Assembly: GCF_014705615.1 (NCBI RefSeq)
Contig: NZ_JACXJA010000019.1
Location: 118,865-182,864, forward strand
Direction of reading: 5' to 3'
DNA length: 64,000 bases
Origin: Paenibacillus oceani
Lineage (GTDB): Bacteria > Bacillota > Bacilli > Paenibacillales > NBRC-103111
Shown here: in pieces, positions 51,661 through 60,105 of the stretch
Numbering within the stretch: the stretch's first letter is position 1
Layout of the letters: every line of letters begins with the position of its first letter
Translations under genes and position numbers: made by a program
Notes under the pieces: generated by a model
Seen by the model: only the letters and a program-made list of their open reading frames with translations
The model's database searches: none
Told to the model about the DNA's origin: nothing

Positions 51661-53937
51661 ATGAAGTTTTTCAGTTTTCGCTCCAGAAGGTCTTCGCTGC
51701 TGTTTAGGCTGCTGCTCGGATTTTTGACAGTCATTGTACTTCTGGCTTCGCTGTATTTTTTCTCCTATACGATGTATCAAAACCATATCCGCAGCGAAAT
51801 TATCCGGTACAACGAGCAAAACATCCGGTTCGCCTCGGAACGGTACGAGGAGCATTTCCAACTGATTCAGAAGCAAATGTATGCGCTTTATTTCAGCGAA
51901 AACGTAACGCGGCTGCGCAACAGCTCGGGGAACTCGCGGTTTGAGCTGTACGATCTGGTCAAGCAGGAGATTACGAAGGTCGTGGGCAATCCGCTGATGC
52001 ATATCGACAACGTCTTCCTTGTCTTTAAGGACAACCGACTGATGGTGAGCAAAGCGGGAACGGCGGAGCGCAGCGTCTATTTCGAGAAAATTTATACGAG
52101 CAAAGAGTATCCCGGCTCGTTTTGGCAGAAGCAGTTCAGTCAGGCGTATACATCGCGGCTGTATGCGGCGTCCACCTTTTACGAGAATCCCTTTTTTGAA
52201 ACGGGGGAAGCTATTTCCAAAGGCGAGTTTTATCCGTATGTAATCAAGCATTGGCAGTACGACGATTTCTACATCGTGGCGATGCTCGATGCGGACAGGC
52301 TGTATAACGCGTTCCACCGGTCGGTCAACCCGAATTTTATTATCTACGATCAGCAGGGAACCGCCGTTTACGCCAAAGGGGATATCCCGGCCGGCATGCC
52401 GCAGCCGGAGCTGAAGCCGGACAGGGACGAGGCGAGTGTGCTGGTCGATCATACGTACTATTTTACGAAGTCGGGCGAGCACAGCGGATTTACTTATATG
52501 AACATCGTTCCGGTCTCGAGAATGTTCGAGCAAATCTCGCAGCTCAATCTGATCCTGCTGTCCCTGCTTGCGGCCGCGCTGCTTGTAAGCGTCTTCTTCT
52601 CGATTATGTTCAGCGTGCGCTTCAACCGTCCGGTCAGGCAAATCGTCAATTCGATCCAGCAGGCGGACGGGAAGGACGTCTCGATTCCGACAGGAATCCC
52701 CGAGTTCGAGCTGATCGGCCGGAAGCTGGACGATATGCAGAAGACGAACGCCCGGATCGAGCAGGATCTTGTGCTCAAAACTACGAAGCTGGAATCGTAC
52801 GGATACATCAACAAGCTCAAAAAAATATACGACGGCCAGCACGGAGCGGGGATGGACGCGTTGTCCGCCGATTCGTTCCGGTTTCTTGTGTTCGAGATCT
52901 CGTACAAACCGCTGTTCTGGGAAAACATGCAGGACGACCCGGACCGGCTCACCTACTTCATCCGGGAATGCATCAACCAGGGAATCTCCTCCGAATTCCC
53001 GCGTTCGCTGACGCTGCAGATGGAGAACCGCCAGATCGTATCCGTTCTGAGCGAACCGGACGATGCCAAGCTGGAGATGTGTCTGGAAAGCTTGCAGGGC
53101 ATGTTCGGCAACGATGCGGACTATTATTTCTTTACGATCGCCGTATCGCCGGTGTATCCGCAATCGTCGGATTTTACCGGGGCTTACGAGCAGACGGTCC
53201 GCCTGCTTCAGGAGCGGATGCTGACCGAAGAGACGCAAGTCGTCCGGGAGGCGTCAGGACGGCAGACGTCCTCGCTGTTCACCCAGGCGCAGGAGCGGCA
53301 GTTCGACGAGAATCTTCAGGTAGGCAACGCCCAGGAGCTGCTGCATTTGCTCGATCGCCATCTGTCGCTGATGGAGCGCAAGGAGGCGTCGGTCCGTCAA
53401 TACCGCGAGTTTGCCGCCGATATCGTGCAGAAGGTGCGGAAGACGATGTACGCGCTCGGGCTGAAAGAACGGGCGGCCGAGCAGGCGATCGCGGAGACGA
53501 ATCCGATCGACGGCTTGTATTCGGGCCGTCAATACCGGATGTTTTTCAGCCGGCTGATCGTCGCCTCCTGCGAGGAGATCCGGAGCATCCGCAAAAGCGG
53601 GGACCCGATCATCGAATTCGTCACCGAATATGTGCAGACGAACTTTGCCCAGGATATTACGCTGGACATCGTCGCAGAGCAGCTCCATATTACGGGTGGG
53701 TACTTGTCGACGTATTTTAAGGAGAAAACCGGAGAATACTTTGTGGATTACATTAACGGCGTACGGATCGGGGAGGCGAAGCGTGCGCTTCTCGAAACTG
53801 ATCTGAAAATCCAGGACGTCGCTTTGCGCTCCGGCTACCAAAACATCAATTCGTTCAACCGGATGTTCAAAAAGTTCAGCGGGTTGTCGCCGCGGGAATA
53901 CCGCAAGCTGCACCTGTCTCCGGACACGCAGGTTTAG
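51661..53937 (+). CDS. Membrane-bound AraC regulator with extracellular sensor
   Basis: A 758-residue transmembrane AraC-type protein. Two helices (about 20-42 and 290-313) border an external Cache-like sensor domain; a HAMP-like segment follows. The C-terminal AraC domain (about 655-755) shows DITLDIVAEQLHITGGYLST and a second helix-turn-helix with FNRMFKKFSGLSPREYRKL. Such proteins commonly flank LplB/LplC/LplA importers in Paenibacillus and switch them on in the presence of their sugar. Start could be ATG 51661 or GTG 51658; GGGGG is the only nearby ribosome-like site. It is divergent from the importer operon. Confidence 0.9.
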   Translation: MKFFSFRSRRSSLLFRLLLGFLTVIVLLASLYFFSYTMYQNHIRSEIIRYNEQNIRFASERYEEHFQLIQKQMYALYFSENVTRLRNSSGNSRFELYDLVKQEITKVVGNPLMHIDNVFLVFKDNRLMVSKAGTAERSVYFEKIYTSKEYPGSFWQKQFSQAYTSRLYAASTFYENPFFETGEAISKGEFYPYVIKHWQYDDFYIVAMLDADRLYNAFHRSVNPNFIIYDQQGTAVYAKGDIPAGMPQPELKPDRDEASVLVDHTYYFTKSGEHSGFTYMNIVPVSRMFEQISQLNLILLSLLAAALLVSVFFSIMFSVRFNRPVRQIVNSIQQADGKDVSIPTGIPEFELIGRKLDDMQKTNARIEQDLVLKTTKLESYGYINKLKKIYDGQHGAGMDALSADSFRFLVFEISYKPLFWENMQDDPDRLTYFIRECINQGISSEFPRSLTLQMENRQIVSVLSEPDDAKLEMCLESLQGMFGNDADYYFFTIAVSPVYPQSSDFTGAYEQTVRLLQERMLTEETQVVREASGRQTSSLFTQAQERQFDENLQVGNAQELLHLLDRHLSLMERKEASVRQYREFAADIVQKVRKTMYALGLKERAAEQAIAETNPIDGLYSGRQYRMFFSRLIVASCEEIRSIRKSGDPIIEFVTEYVQTNFAQDITLDIVAEQLHITGGYLSTYFKEKTGEYFVDYINGVRIGEAKRALLETDLKIQDVALRSGYQNINSFNRMFKKFSGLSPREYRKLHLSPDTQV

Positions 53938-54031
53938 GGCGCGGAGGCGAATCCGGCTGTTTCGCCGGCCGGGGAAGGCAAGGATCGCATGGGGCGAATG
54001 GAATCGCTTTCGGGACGGGGGGCGGCTGGTG

Positions 54032-54091
54032 TTTAATAGACATTTAATAGACTTGTCTTTTAATCTGCGGATGCCTTACTCTTAGAGTAAG
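54032..54091 (+). promoter_or_regulatory. Direct repeats and palindrome upstream of the epimerase-like gene
   Basis: TTTAATAGAC occurs at 54032-54041 and 54043-54052 (11-bp period). CTTACTC (54075-54081), TTA, GAGTAAG (54085-54091) is a perfect 7-3-7 palindrome, 37 bp before the ATG. Both are candidate regulator sites. Confidence 0.5.
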
Positions 54092-54127
54092 CACTTTATC
54101 CATTCCGAAAAGCGAAGGGAGTCCTGT

Positions 54128-55144
54128 ATGAAAACAATTGCTGAATTAGAGGCAAAATTGGCGGAGCCGTCCGAGGCTCTGGTAAAAGACATCGCGGCGA
54201 TCGACGGAGACATTATGCTGCTCGGGATCGGCGGCAAGATGGGACCAAGCTTGGCGAGACTGGCTCAAAATGCATTAAAACAAGCAGGTGTGCACAAAAA
54301 AATATATGGAGCTTCGCGCTTCTCCGACAAAGAGCTGAAAGCCGAGCTGGAAGCTGACGGGATCGAAACGATCGCCGTCGACCTGCTGGACGACAACCAG
54401 CTGCAGCAGCTGCCTGACGTCAAAAACGTCATTTACATGGCCGGCAACAAGTTCGGAACGACCGGCAACGAGCATTTCACATGGGCGATGAACTCGTACT
54501 TGCCCGGCCGCGTAGCCGAGAAGTACAGAAACTCCCGCATCGTCGTATTCTCGACCGGCAATGTATACCCGCTGACCCCGGTATTCTCCGGCGGAGCGAC
54601 CGAAGATACGCCTCCCGGAGCGAACGGCGAGTACGGCATGTCCTGCCTGGGCCGCGAACGCGTATTCGAAAGCTTCTCGCACCGTTACGATATTCCGATG
54701 GCGATCTATCGTCTGAACTATGCAATCGATCTTCGTTACGGCGTATTGCTCGAGATCGCCAAGTCGGTCAAAGCCGGCCTTCCGGTCGACGTCTCGATGG
54801 GTCATGCCAATGTCGTATGGCAGGGTGACGCCAACGAATGGGCGCTCCGCTGCCTGAACGTGTGCAGCACGCCTCCGGCCGTGTTCAACATGTCCGGTCC
54901 TGAGACGCTGTCGCTTCGCTGGGTGGCGAACGAGTTTGCCAAACGTCTCGGCGTAGATGCGAACATCGTCGGACAAGAATCGGATACGGCACTGCTGAGC
55001 AACTGCTCGAAAGCGCACAAAACGTTCGGCTATCCGCGTGTCACGATCGCCCAGATGCTCGATTGGATCGCGGATTGGGTAGCGACGGACGGCAAAACCT
55101 GGAACAAACCAACTCACTTTCAGGAGAGAGAGGGGAAATATTAA
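54128..55144 (+). CDS. NAD-dependent epimerase/dehydratase family protein
   Basis: A 338-residue extended-SDR protein. LLGIGGKMGPSLARLAQNAL (residues 32-51) stands in for the usual GxxGxxG, and FSTGNVYP and a later Tyr/Lys region fit the family, although the catalytic YxxxK is replaced by EYGMSCLGRER-type sequence, so activity may differ. GAAGGGAG precedes the ATG. It is followed 3 bp on by a dihydrodipicolinate-synthase-like gene, and the two form an operon, probably for degrading a sugar acid. Confidence 0.85.
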   Translation: MKTIAELEAKLAEPSEALVKDIAAIDGDIMLLGIGGKMGPSLARLAQNALKQAGVHKKIYGASRFSDKELKAELEADGIETIAVDLLDDNQLQQLPDVKNVIYMAGNKFGTTGNEHFTWAMNSYLPGRVAEKYRNSRIVVFSTGNVYPLTPVFSGGATEDTPPGANGEYGMSCLGRERVFESFSHRYDIPMAIYRLNYAIDLRYGVLLEIAKSVKAGLPVDVSMGHANVVWQGDANEWALRCLNVCSTPPAVFNMSGPETLSLRWVANEFAKRLGVDANIVGQESDTALLSNCSKAHKTFGYPRVTIAQMLDWIADWVATDGKTWNKPTHFQEREGKY

Positions 55145-55147
55145 TCC

Positions 55148-56215
55148 ATGAGCCGCAAACCTTTAAGCCCGGAACAAGTGAAGGCGCTGCATGACGGCCT
55201 GGTCATTCCGGCGCAGCCGCTCGCGCTTACCGAAGAGCGGAAATTGGATGAGAAGCATCAGCGGGCGCTGACCCGTTATTATATTGCGGCAGGAGCGGGC
55301 GGCGTCGCCGTAGGCGTACATTCGACCCAGTTCGAAATCCGCGAACCGCAGTATAACTTGTACGAGCCGGTCCTTCGTCTGGCTGCTGAAGAGGTGGACC
55401 GGGCGAAGCTGGACCGTCCTTTCCTGAAAGTCGCCGGCATATGCGGACCGACCGAGCAGGCGCTGAAGGAGTCGAATATCGCGGTTGGGCTTGGCTACGA
55501 CGCGGGCCTTGTCAGCATGGGCGGTCTGAAGGACTGGACCGAAGAGCAGCATCTCGAGCGGATTAAAGCCGTCGCGGAAGTAATTCCGGTTATCGGCTTT
55601 TACCTCCAGCCTTCGGTAGGCGGACGTATTTTCAGCTTTAACTTCTGGCGTCAACTGGCCGAGATCGAAGGCGTCATCGCGATCAAGATCGCTCCGTTCA
55701 ACCGGTACCAGACGATCGACGTTGTACGTGCGGTCATGTATTCGAGCCGCCGCGACGAGGTCGCCCTGTATACGGGTAATGACGATAACATCGTAAGCGA
55801 TTTGCTTACGACGTACCGCTTTAACGTAGACGGCAAGACCGTCGAGAAGAAAATCGTCGGCGGATTGCTCGGACACTGGTGCGTCTGGACGAAAAAAGCG
55901 GTCGAGCTGCTTGAGGAAGTGAAGCGGGTTCGCAACGACGTGACACTGTCCGCGGACTGGAACACCCGCAATATCGAAGTCACCGACACAAATGCGGCGT
56001 TTTTCGATCCGGCCCATAACTTCGCGGGCTGCATCCCGGGCATTCACGAAGTGCTTCGCCGCCAGGGCCTGATGAAAGGAACCTGGTGCCTGAACCCGCA
56101 TGAAGTGTTGTCCGAAGGACAATCGGAAGAGATCGACCGGATGTACCGCGATTATCCGCATCTGAACGACGACGACTTTGTGAAGCAGCATCTGAACGAA
56201 TGGCTGGCAGATTGA
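55148..56215 (+). CDS. Dihydrodipicolinate synthase family lyase/aldolase
   Basis: A 355-residue class I aldolase of the DHDPS/NAL superfamily, longer than the usual 290-300 residues. K180 in AIKIAPFN is the Schiff-base lysine and Y162 in GFYLQPSVGG the catalytic tyrosine. The GG substrate loop (GAGGVAVGVHSTQF) differs from true DapA, so a sugar-acid lyase or dehydratase role is more likely than lysine synthesis. It is co-transcribed with the epimerase-like gene and ends with a strong terminator. Confidence 0.87.
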   Translation: MSRKPLSPEQVKALHDGLVIPAQPLALTEERKLDEKHQRALTRYYIAAGAGGVAVGVHSTQFEIREPQYNLYEPVLRLAAEEVDRAKLDRPFLKVAGICGPTEQALKESNIAVGLGYDAGLVSMGGLKDWTEEQHLERIKAVAEVIPVIGFYLQPSVGGRIFSFNFWRQLAEIEGVIAIKIAPFNRYQTIDVVRAVMYSSRRDEVALYTGNDDNIVSDLLTTYRFNVDGKTVEKKIVGGLLGHWCVWTKKAVELLEEVKRVRNDVTLSADWNTRNIEVTDTNAAFFDPAHNFAGCIPGIHEVLRRQGLMKGTWCLNPHEVLSEGQSEEIDRMYRDYPHLNDDDFVKQHLNEWLAD

Positions 56216-56226
56216 CAAACGAAAAG

Positions 56227-56253
56227 CGGACAGTATAACTACTGTCCGTTTTT
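56227..56253 (+). terminator. Rho-independent terminator
   Basis: CGGACAGT (56227-56234) pairs with ACTGTCCG (56241-56248), followed by five T. It ends the epimerase/DHDPS-like operon. Confidence 0.85.
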
Positions 56254-56311
56254 GTCCGTTTCGAATACAATAACAGTAATACGTATAACGCGGCGAATGA
56301 GGGGACTTGCG

Positions 56312-57001
56312 ATGCGATTCAAAGACGTTTTTTCGATTATCGGTCCGGCCATGGTAGGGCCTTCGAGCTCCCATACGGCGGGCGCGGTCCGGATCGGGCG
56401 GGTGGCGCGCCATATTCTCGGCGAACTGCCCGAGAAAGCGGACATTTATTTTTACGGCTCATTTGCAGATACGTACCGCGGACACGGAACGGATCTTGCG
56501 ATCGTGGGCGGGCTGCTCGATTTCGAAACCGACGATCCGCGCATTCCCTCTTCGCTGACGATTGCCGGACAGCTCGGTGTTGACATCGCATTTAAGGAAG
56601 GCAAGGGGCATTTTCCGCATCCAAATACGGCCAAGATCGTCGTCCGTGCCGGAGATCGCGAAATCACGGTGATCGGCGCCTCGATCGGCGGCGGCAACAT
56701 CGAGATGCTCGGAGTGAACGGGTTCGACGTCAAGTTTACGGCGATGTATCCGACACTGATCGTGTTCCATGAGGACCGGCCGGGAATGATTGCGGATGCG
56801 ACCCGGGTGCTTAGCCGTGAAAACGTGAACATCGGGCATATGTCGGTTGACCGGAGAGGGCGGAGCGGCGAAGCGATCACTGTGATCGATACGGACAGCT
56901 CGCTGACCGGCGACGTCATTCTCGAGATCGGCCGGCTTGGTACGGTACAGGATGTGCGTCTCGTCGATTTGACGGCAAAAAGGGGGGGCGATCCGGCATG
57001 A
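56312..57001 (+). CDS. sdaAB: L-serine dehydratase beta chain
   Basis: A 229-residue subunit of the iron-sulphur L-serine ammonia-lyase. SIIGPAMVGPSSSHTAGAVR is the family signature near the N-terminus, and the last 75 residues are an ACT domain (LIVFHEDRPGMIADATRVLS), probably binding serine or another amino acid as effector. GAGGGG precedes the ATG at 56312. Its stop overlaps the start of the alpha chain by 4 nt. Confidence 0.95.
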   Translation: MRFKDVFSIIGPAMVGPSSSHTAGAVRIGRVARHILGELPEKADIYFYGSFADTYRGHGTDLAIVGGLLDFETDDPRIPSSLTIAGQLGVDIAFKEGKGHFPHPNTAKIVVRAGDREITVIGASIGGGNIEMLGVNGFDVKFTAMYPTLIVFHEDRPGMIADATRVLSRENVNIGHMSVDRRGRSGEAITVIDTDSSLTGDVILEIGRLGTVQDVRLVDLTAKRGGDPA

Positions 57002-58029
57002 GATTTCGGACGATGCAGCAGTTGGTGGAACTGTGCGAGCGGGAAAACAAATCGATCGGCCGTCTGATGCTGGAGGAGCAAGCCAAGGAATCCGGCAAGG
57101 ACGAGCAGGAGCAGTTCCGCAAGATGGCGGAGTATTATGCCATCATGAAAGAAGCGGTACACAAAGGACTGACCGAGGATACGACCTCCCGCAGCGGGCT
57201 GACCGGCCGCGACGCCCAGCGGGTGAAGCAATATATGGAGCACAATGAAGCGGCCGTCGGCGGCGTGGCGGCGGAAGCGATGGCGAACGCGCTGGCCGTA
57301 TCGGAAGTGAACGCGTCGATGGGTCGTATTATCGCTACTCCGACGGCGGGCTCGTGCGGTATTATTCCGGGCGTATTCGTCAGCTCGCAGAAACGGTTCG
57401 GCTGGGACGACGATACGATGACGTATGCGTTGTTCGCGGCTGGAGCGATCGGCTTCGTCATCGCCAACAATTCGTTCGTCTCCGGCGCCGAGGGCGGCTG
57501 CCAGGCGGAAGTAGGCTCGGCGATAGGCATGGCGGCCGGCGCGATGACGGAACTGCGCGGCGGCACGCCCGCACAGGCGGCCCACGCCGTAGGACTCGCG
57601 CTCAAAAACACGCTCGGCCTGATCTGCGATCCGGTAGGCGGGCTTGTGGAAGTTCCGTGCATCGTGCGCAACGGCTTCGGCGCGGTGAACGCGCTCGCCG
57701 CGGCGGACATGGCGCTGGCCGGCGTACGCAGTGTCATCCCGTCCGACGAGGTGATCCAGGTCATGCTGGAAGTCGGGACGAGCATGCCGGAGAAGCACCG
57801 CGAGACGGCCAAGGGCGGACTCGCCCAGACGCCGACCGGACAGAAGATTATGGATCAGCTTTACCGCAAAGGCGCGCCGAAGCAAAAGTCGGGCGAGGCG
57901 GCCCGCAAAGGCGCCGAAGGAGCCGGCATCGCCGGCGGCGCGAAGGCGGAGACGGAACAAGGCGCAACGGCGGCGTCCGGCACAGGGGCCGAAACGGCCG
58001 ATGCGGGAGCCGGCAAGCCGACGAGCTGA
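56998..58029 (+). CDS. sdaAA: L-serine dehydratase alpha chain with extended Ala/Gly-rich tail
   Basis: A 343-residue catalytic chain that deaminates L-serine to pyruvate. Cysteines for the 4Fe-4S cluster are seen in AGSCGIIPG, EGGCQAEVG, LICDPVGG and VPCIVRN. The family normally ends near residue 292; here about 50 extra Ala/Gly/Thr/Glu-rich residues follow. The DNA of that tail is part of a 98-bp tandem repeat that continues past the stop (57975-58226), so the tail probably arose by repeat expansion. It overlaps sdaAB by 4 nt. Confidence 0.94.
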   Translation: MRFRTMQQLVELCERENKSIGRLMLEEQAKESGKDEQEQFRKMAEYYAIMKEAVHKGLTEDTTSRSGLTGRDAQRVKQYMEHNEAAVGGVAAEAMANALAVSEVNASMGRIIATPTAGSCGIIPGVFVSSQKRFGWDDDTMTYALFAAGAIGFVIANNSFVSGAEGGCQAEVGSAIGMAAGAMTELRGGTPAQAAHAVGLALKNTLGLICDPVGGLVEVPCIVRNGFGAVNALAAADMALAGVRSVIPSDEVIQVMLEVGTSMPEKHRETAKGGLAQTPTGQKIMDQLYRKGAPKQKSGEAARKGAEGAGIAGGAKAETEQGATAASGTGAETADAGAGKPTS

Positions 58030-58226
58030 CGGAGAATCGTGGAGGTGCAAGGCGGATTGAGGCGCGTGCGCTGTCCGGCGCAGGGGCCGAAACGGCGGGT
58101 GCGGAGGCCGACAAGCCGACGAGTTGACGGAGGATCTCGGCGGTGCAAGGCGGATTGAGGCGCGTGCGCTGTCCGGCGCAGGGGCCGAAACGGTGGGTGC
58201 GGGAGCCGACAAGCCGACGAGCTGAG
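57975..58226. repeat. 98-bp tandem repeat at the end of sdaAA
   Basis: Units begin at 57975, 58073 and 58171, each opening with GTCCGGC-CAGGGGCCGAAACG; the third is cut short after about 56 bp. The sdaAA stop lies in the first unit. The period is not a multiple of three. Confidence 0.88.
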
Positions 58227-58846
58227 CGCCACGGCGTAGCTTTGAATAAAGCCGACACGCCGGGCGAGATAGGCGCAAGCGTGCGGCCTGGTTTTGCGGC
58301 GCGGCCGCCGCGGGGCGATTGCATGGCGGTGCGCCCCCGCTCAGACCCGGGATGAAGGAGATAAGAGCGGTTTGCCCCTCTTATTTCCTTCAAATCGAGG
58401 CTTAGCCGCCAAATAAGAGCGGTTTCAGCCTGCTATTTGGCGGAACGGGCTTCCGAGAGCGGCTTTTTAGAGAAAATAGAGGCTGCAAACGACTCTTATT
58501 TTCTCATTCACCTGTATCAAGCGCACAATAAGAGCGGCTAAAAGCTCTTATCGGCCGCCGTTTTCGCATAGTTCTCCATAGATTTGCCTGCAACGGTTCT
58601 CCGATCGCGTACGTGAGGAGACTTTTTGCTGCATTTGAGGTAATATTTTGGAAGGGGTGCCGATCCCGTAAGTCGTGTACAAGCACGCTGGCGATTTGCT
58701 TCTGGATACATTGCCGCCTCCTGCCGGTTGAAAGAACGGTTGTTGGCGGATTCCTGTGTACCGCATGCTGGAAGCCGAATATGCGGCGCCGAAACGGCGG
58801 CCGCTTTATCATTCATATACTGATGTGGACGGAGGGACCACTGCCG
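58030..58846. other. 817-bp gap with two repeat types
   Basis: It holds the last 1.6 units of the 98-bp repeat, the divergent dispersed element copy E (58360-58553) and about 290 bp before the amidohydrolase gene in which no site is clear. Confidence 0.5.
58360..58553. repeat. Dispersed four-hairpin intergenic element, copy E (divergent)
   Basis: Units begin near 58371, 58410, 58470 and 58526. The unit sequence is conserved (AAATAAGAGCGGTTT) but the spacers differ in length and sequence from copies A-D. In this copy the hairpins are more perfect, for example AATAAGAGC-GCTCTTATC near 58526. Confidence 0.75.
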
Positions 58847-60040
58847 ATGACAGAAGCGACATTACTGCGTCCTTTACTGGATGCGGGCGAACGGATGGAG
58901 CAGGATCTGGTCGATTTCCGGCGCGATCTGCACCGCAACCCCGAGCTGAGCCTGGAAGAGTCGGAGACGGCGGCCAAGGTGGCGGCTCGTTTGCGGGAAT
59001 ATGGCTATGAAGTCAATACCGGCGTAGGCGGTCACGGTGTTGTAGCCGAGCTGGCCGGGGACAAGCCCGGCAAAACGATTGCGCTTCGGGCCGATATGGA
59101 TGCGCTTCCGATCCAGGAGGAAAGCGGCGTCCCGTTCGCCTCGGAGCGCAGCGGCGTTATGCACGCGTGCGGTCACGACGCGCATACGGCGATACTGCTC
59201 GGAGCGGCGCGTATATTGATGGACCACAAGGACGAGCTCGAGGGGAACGTGCGGTTCTTGTTCCAATCGGCCGAAGAAATCAATCAGGGCGCCCGGATGA
59301 TGATAGCGGAGCGTGCGCTCGAAGGCGTCGACGAGATTTACGGTTTGCACAATCTGCCTACGCTGGCGGCCGGCAAGGTGGCTACCCGTTACGGTTCGCT
59401 AATGGGTTCTGTCGACCGCATCGAAATCGCGCTCGAGGGCAAGGGCGGCCACGGCGCGATCCCGGACCAGAGCATCGATCCGGTCGTCGCGGCGTCCGCC
59501 ATCGTGATGGGGCTGCAGACCGCGGTTAGCCGCGAAATATCGCCGTTTGACCCGGTCGTCGTGACGATCGGCAGCCTGCAGGCGGGCGACACGTACAACG
59601 TTATCCCGCACCGCGCTTCGCTGGTCGGTACGATCCGGACGTTCTCCCCGCGCGTGCAGGCGTCGATGAAGGAGCGGATTACCCGCATCGCAGGCCAGAT
59701 CGCCGAAGCGTACCGCTGCAAAGCGGAGGTTACCTATACGGAGATGACTCCGGTGCTGGTAAGCAGTGACGAGTGTGTGGCGCATGTAGAGCAGACCGTG
59801 GAGGCGGCGATTGGCACGGCCAATCGGATCGAGGCGGCGCCAACCCTGGCGGGAGAAGACTTCTCGCTTTATTTGCAGCAGGTGCCGGGATGCTTTTTCT
59901 GGCTGGGGTCCGGTCCGGAGGAAGGCGCGGAGCGCGCGTACGGACTGCATCATCCGAAGTTCACCATCGAGGAAGCATGCTTGCCGCTCGGAGCTTCGCT
60001 TCTGGCGGCCGTAGCCTTGAAGCGGTTAAGCGGCGGCTGA
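58847..60040 (+). CDS. M20 family amidohydrolase/peptidase
   Basis: A 397-residue metal-dependent amidohydrolase of the HipO/IAA-amino-acid hydrolase group. DLHRNPELSLEE (about residue 27), the metal motif MHACGHDAHTAI near 103, FQSAEEINQGA near 138 and AGEDFSLYLQQVPG near 345 are all present. It likely removes an acyl group from an N-acyl amino acid or similar. GGAGGG lies 10 nt before the ATG at 58847. It is followed 65 bp on by an unusual regulator that may control it. Confidence 0.92.
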   Translation: MTEATLLRPLLDAGERMEQDLVDFRRDLHRNPELSLEESETAAKVAARLREYGYEVNTGVGGHGVVAELAGDKPGKTIALRADMDALPIQEESGVPFASERSGVMHACGHDAHTAILLGAARILMDHKDELEGNVRFLFQSAEEINQGARMMIAERALEGVDEIYGLHNLPTLAAGKVATRYGSLMGSVDRIEIALEGKGGHGAIPDQSIDPVVAASAIVMGLQTAVSREISPFDPVVVTIGSLQAGDTYNVIPHRASLVGTIRTFSPRVQASMKERITRIAGQIAEAYRCKAEVTYTEMTPVLVSSDECVAHVEQTVEAAIGTANRIEAAPTLAGEDFSLYLQQVPGCFFWLGSGPEEGAERAYGLHHPKFTIEEACLPLGASLLAAVALKRLSGG

Positions 60041-60105
60041 AGCCTGAAACCGGCTCGCCGGCTGCTTAACGAATCATACGACATGACAGGTCTGGAGGCT
60101 GGATT

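Noticed and set aside
56212..56239. TTGACA with TATAAC 16 bp on, as a promoter for sdaAB
   Set aside because: The -35 overlaps the preceding stop codon and the -10 is the loop of a strong terminator; a promoter there would be stopped at once. A weaker promoter after 56254 is more likely.
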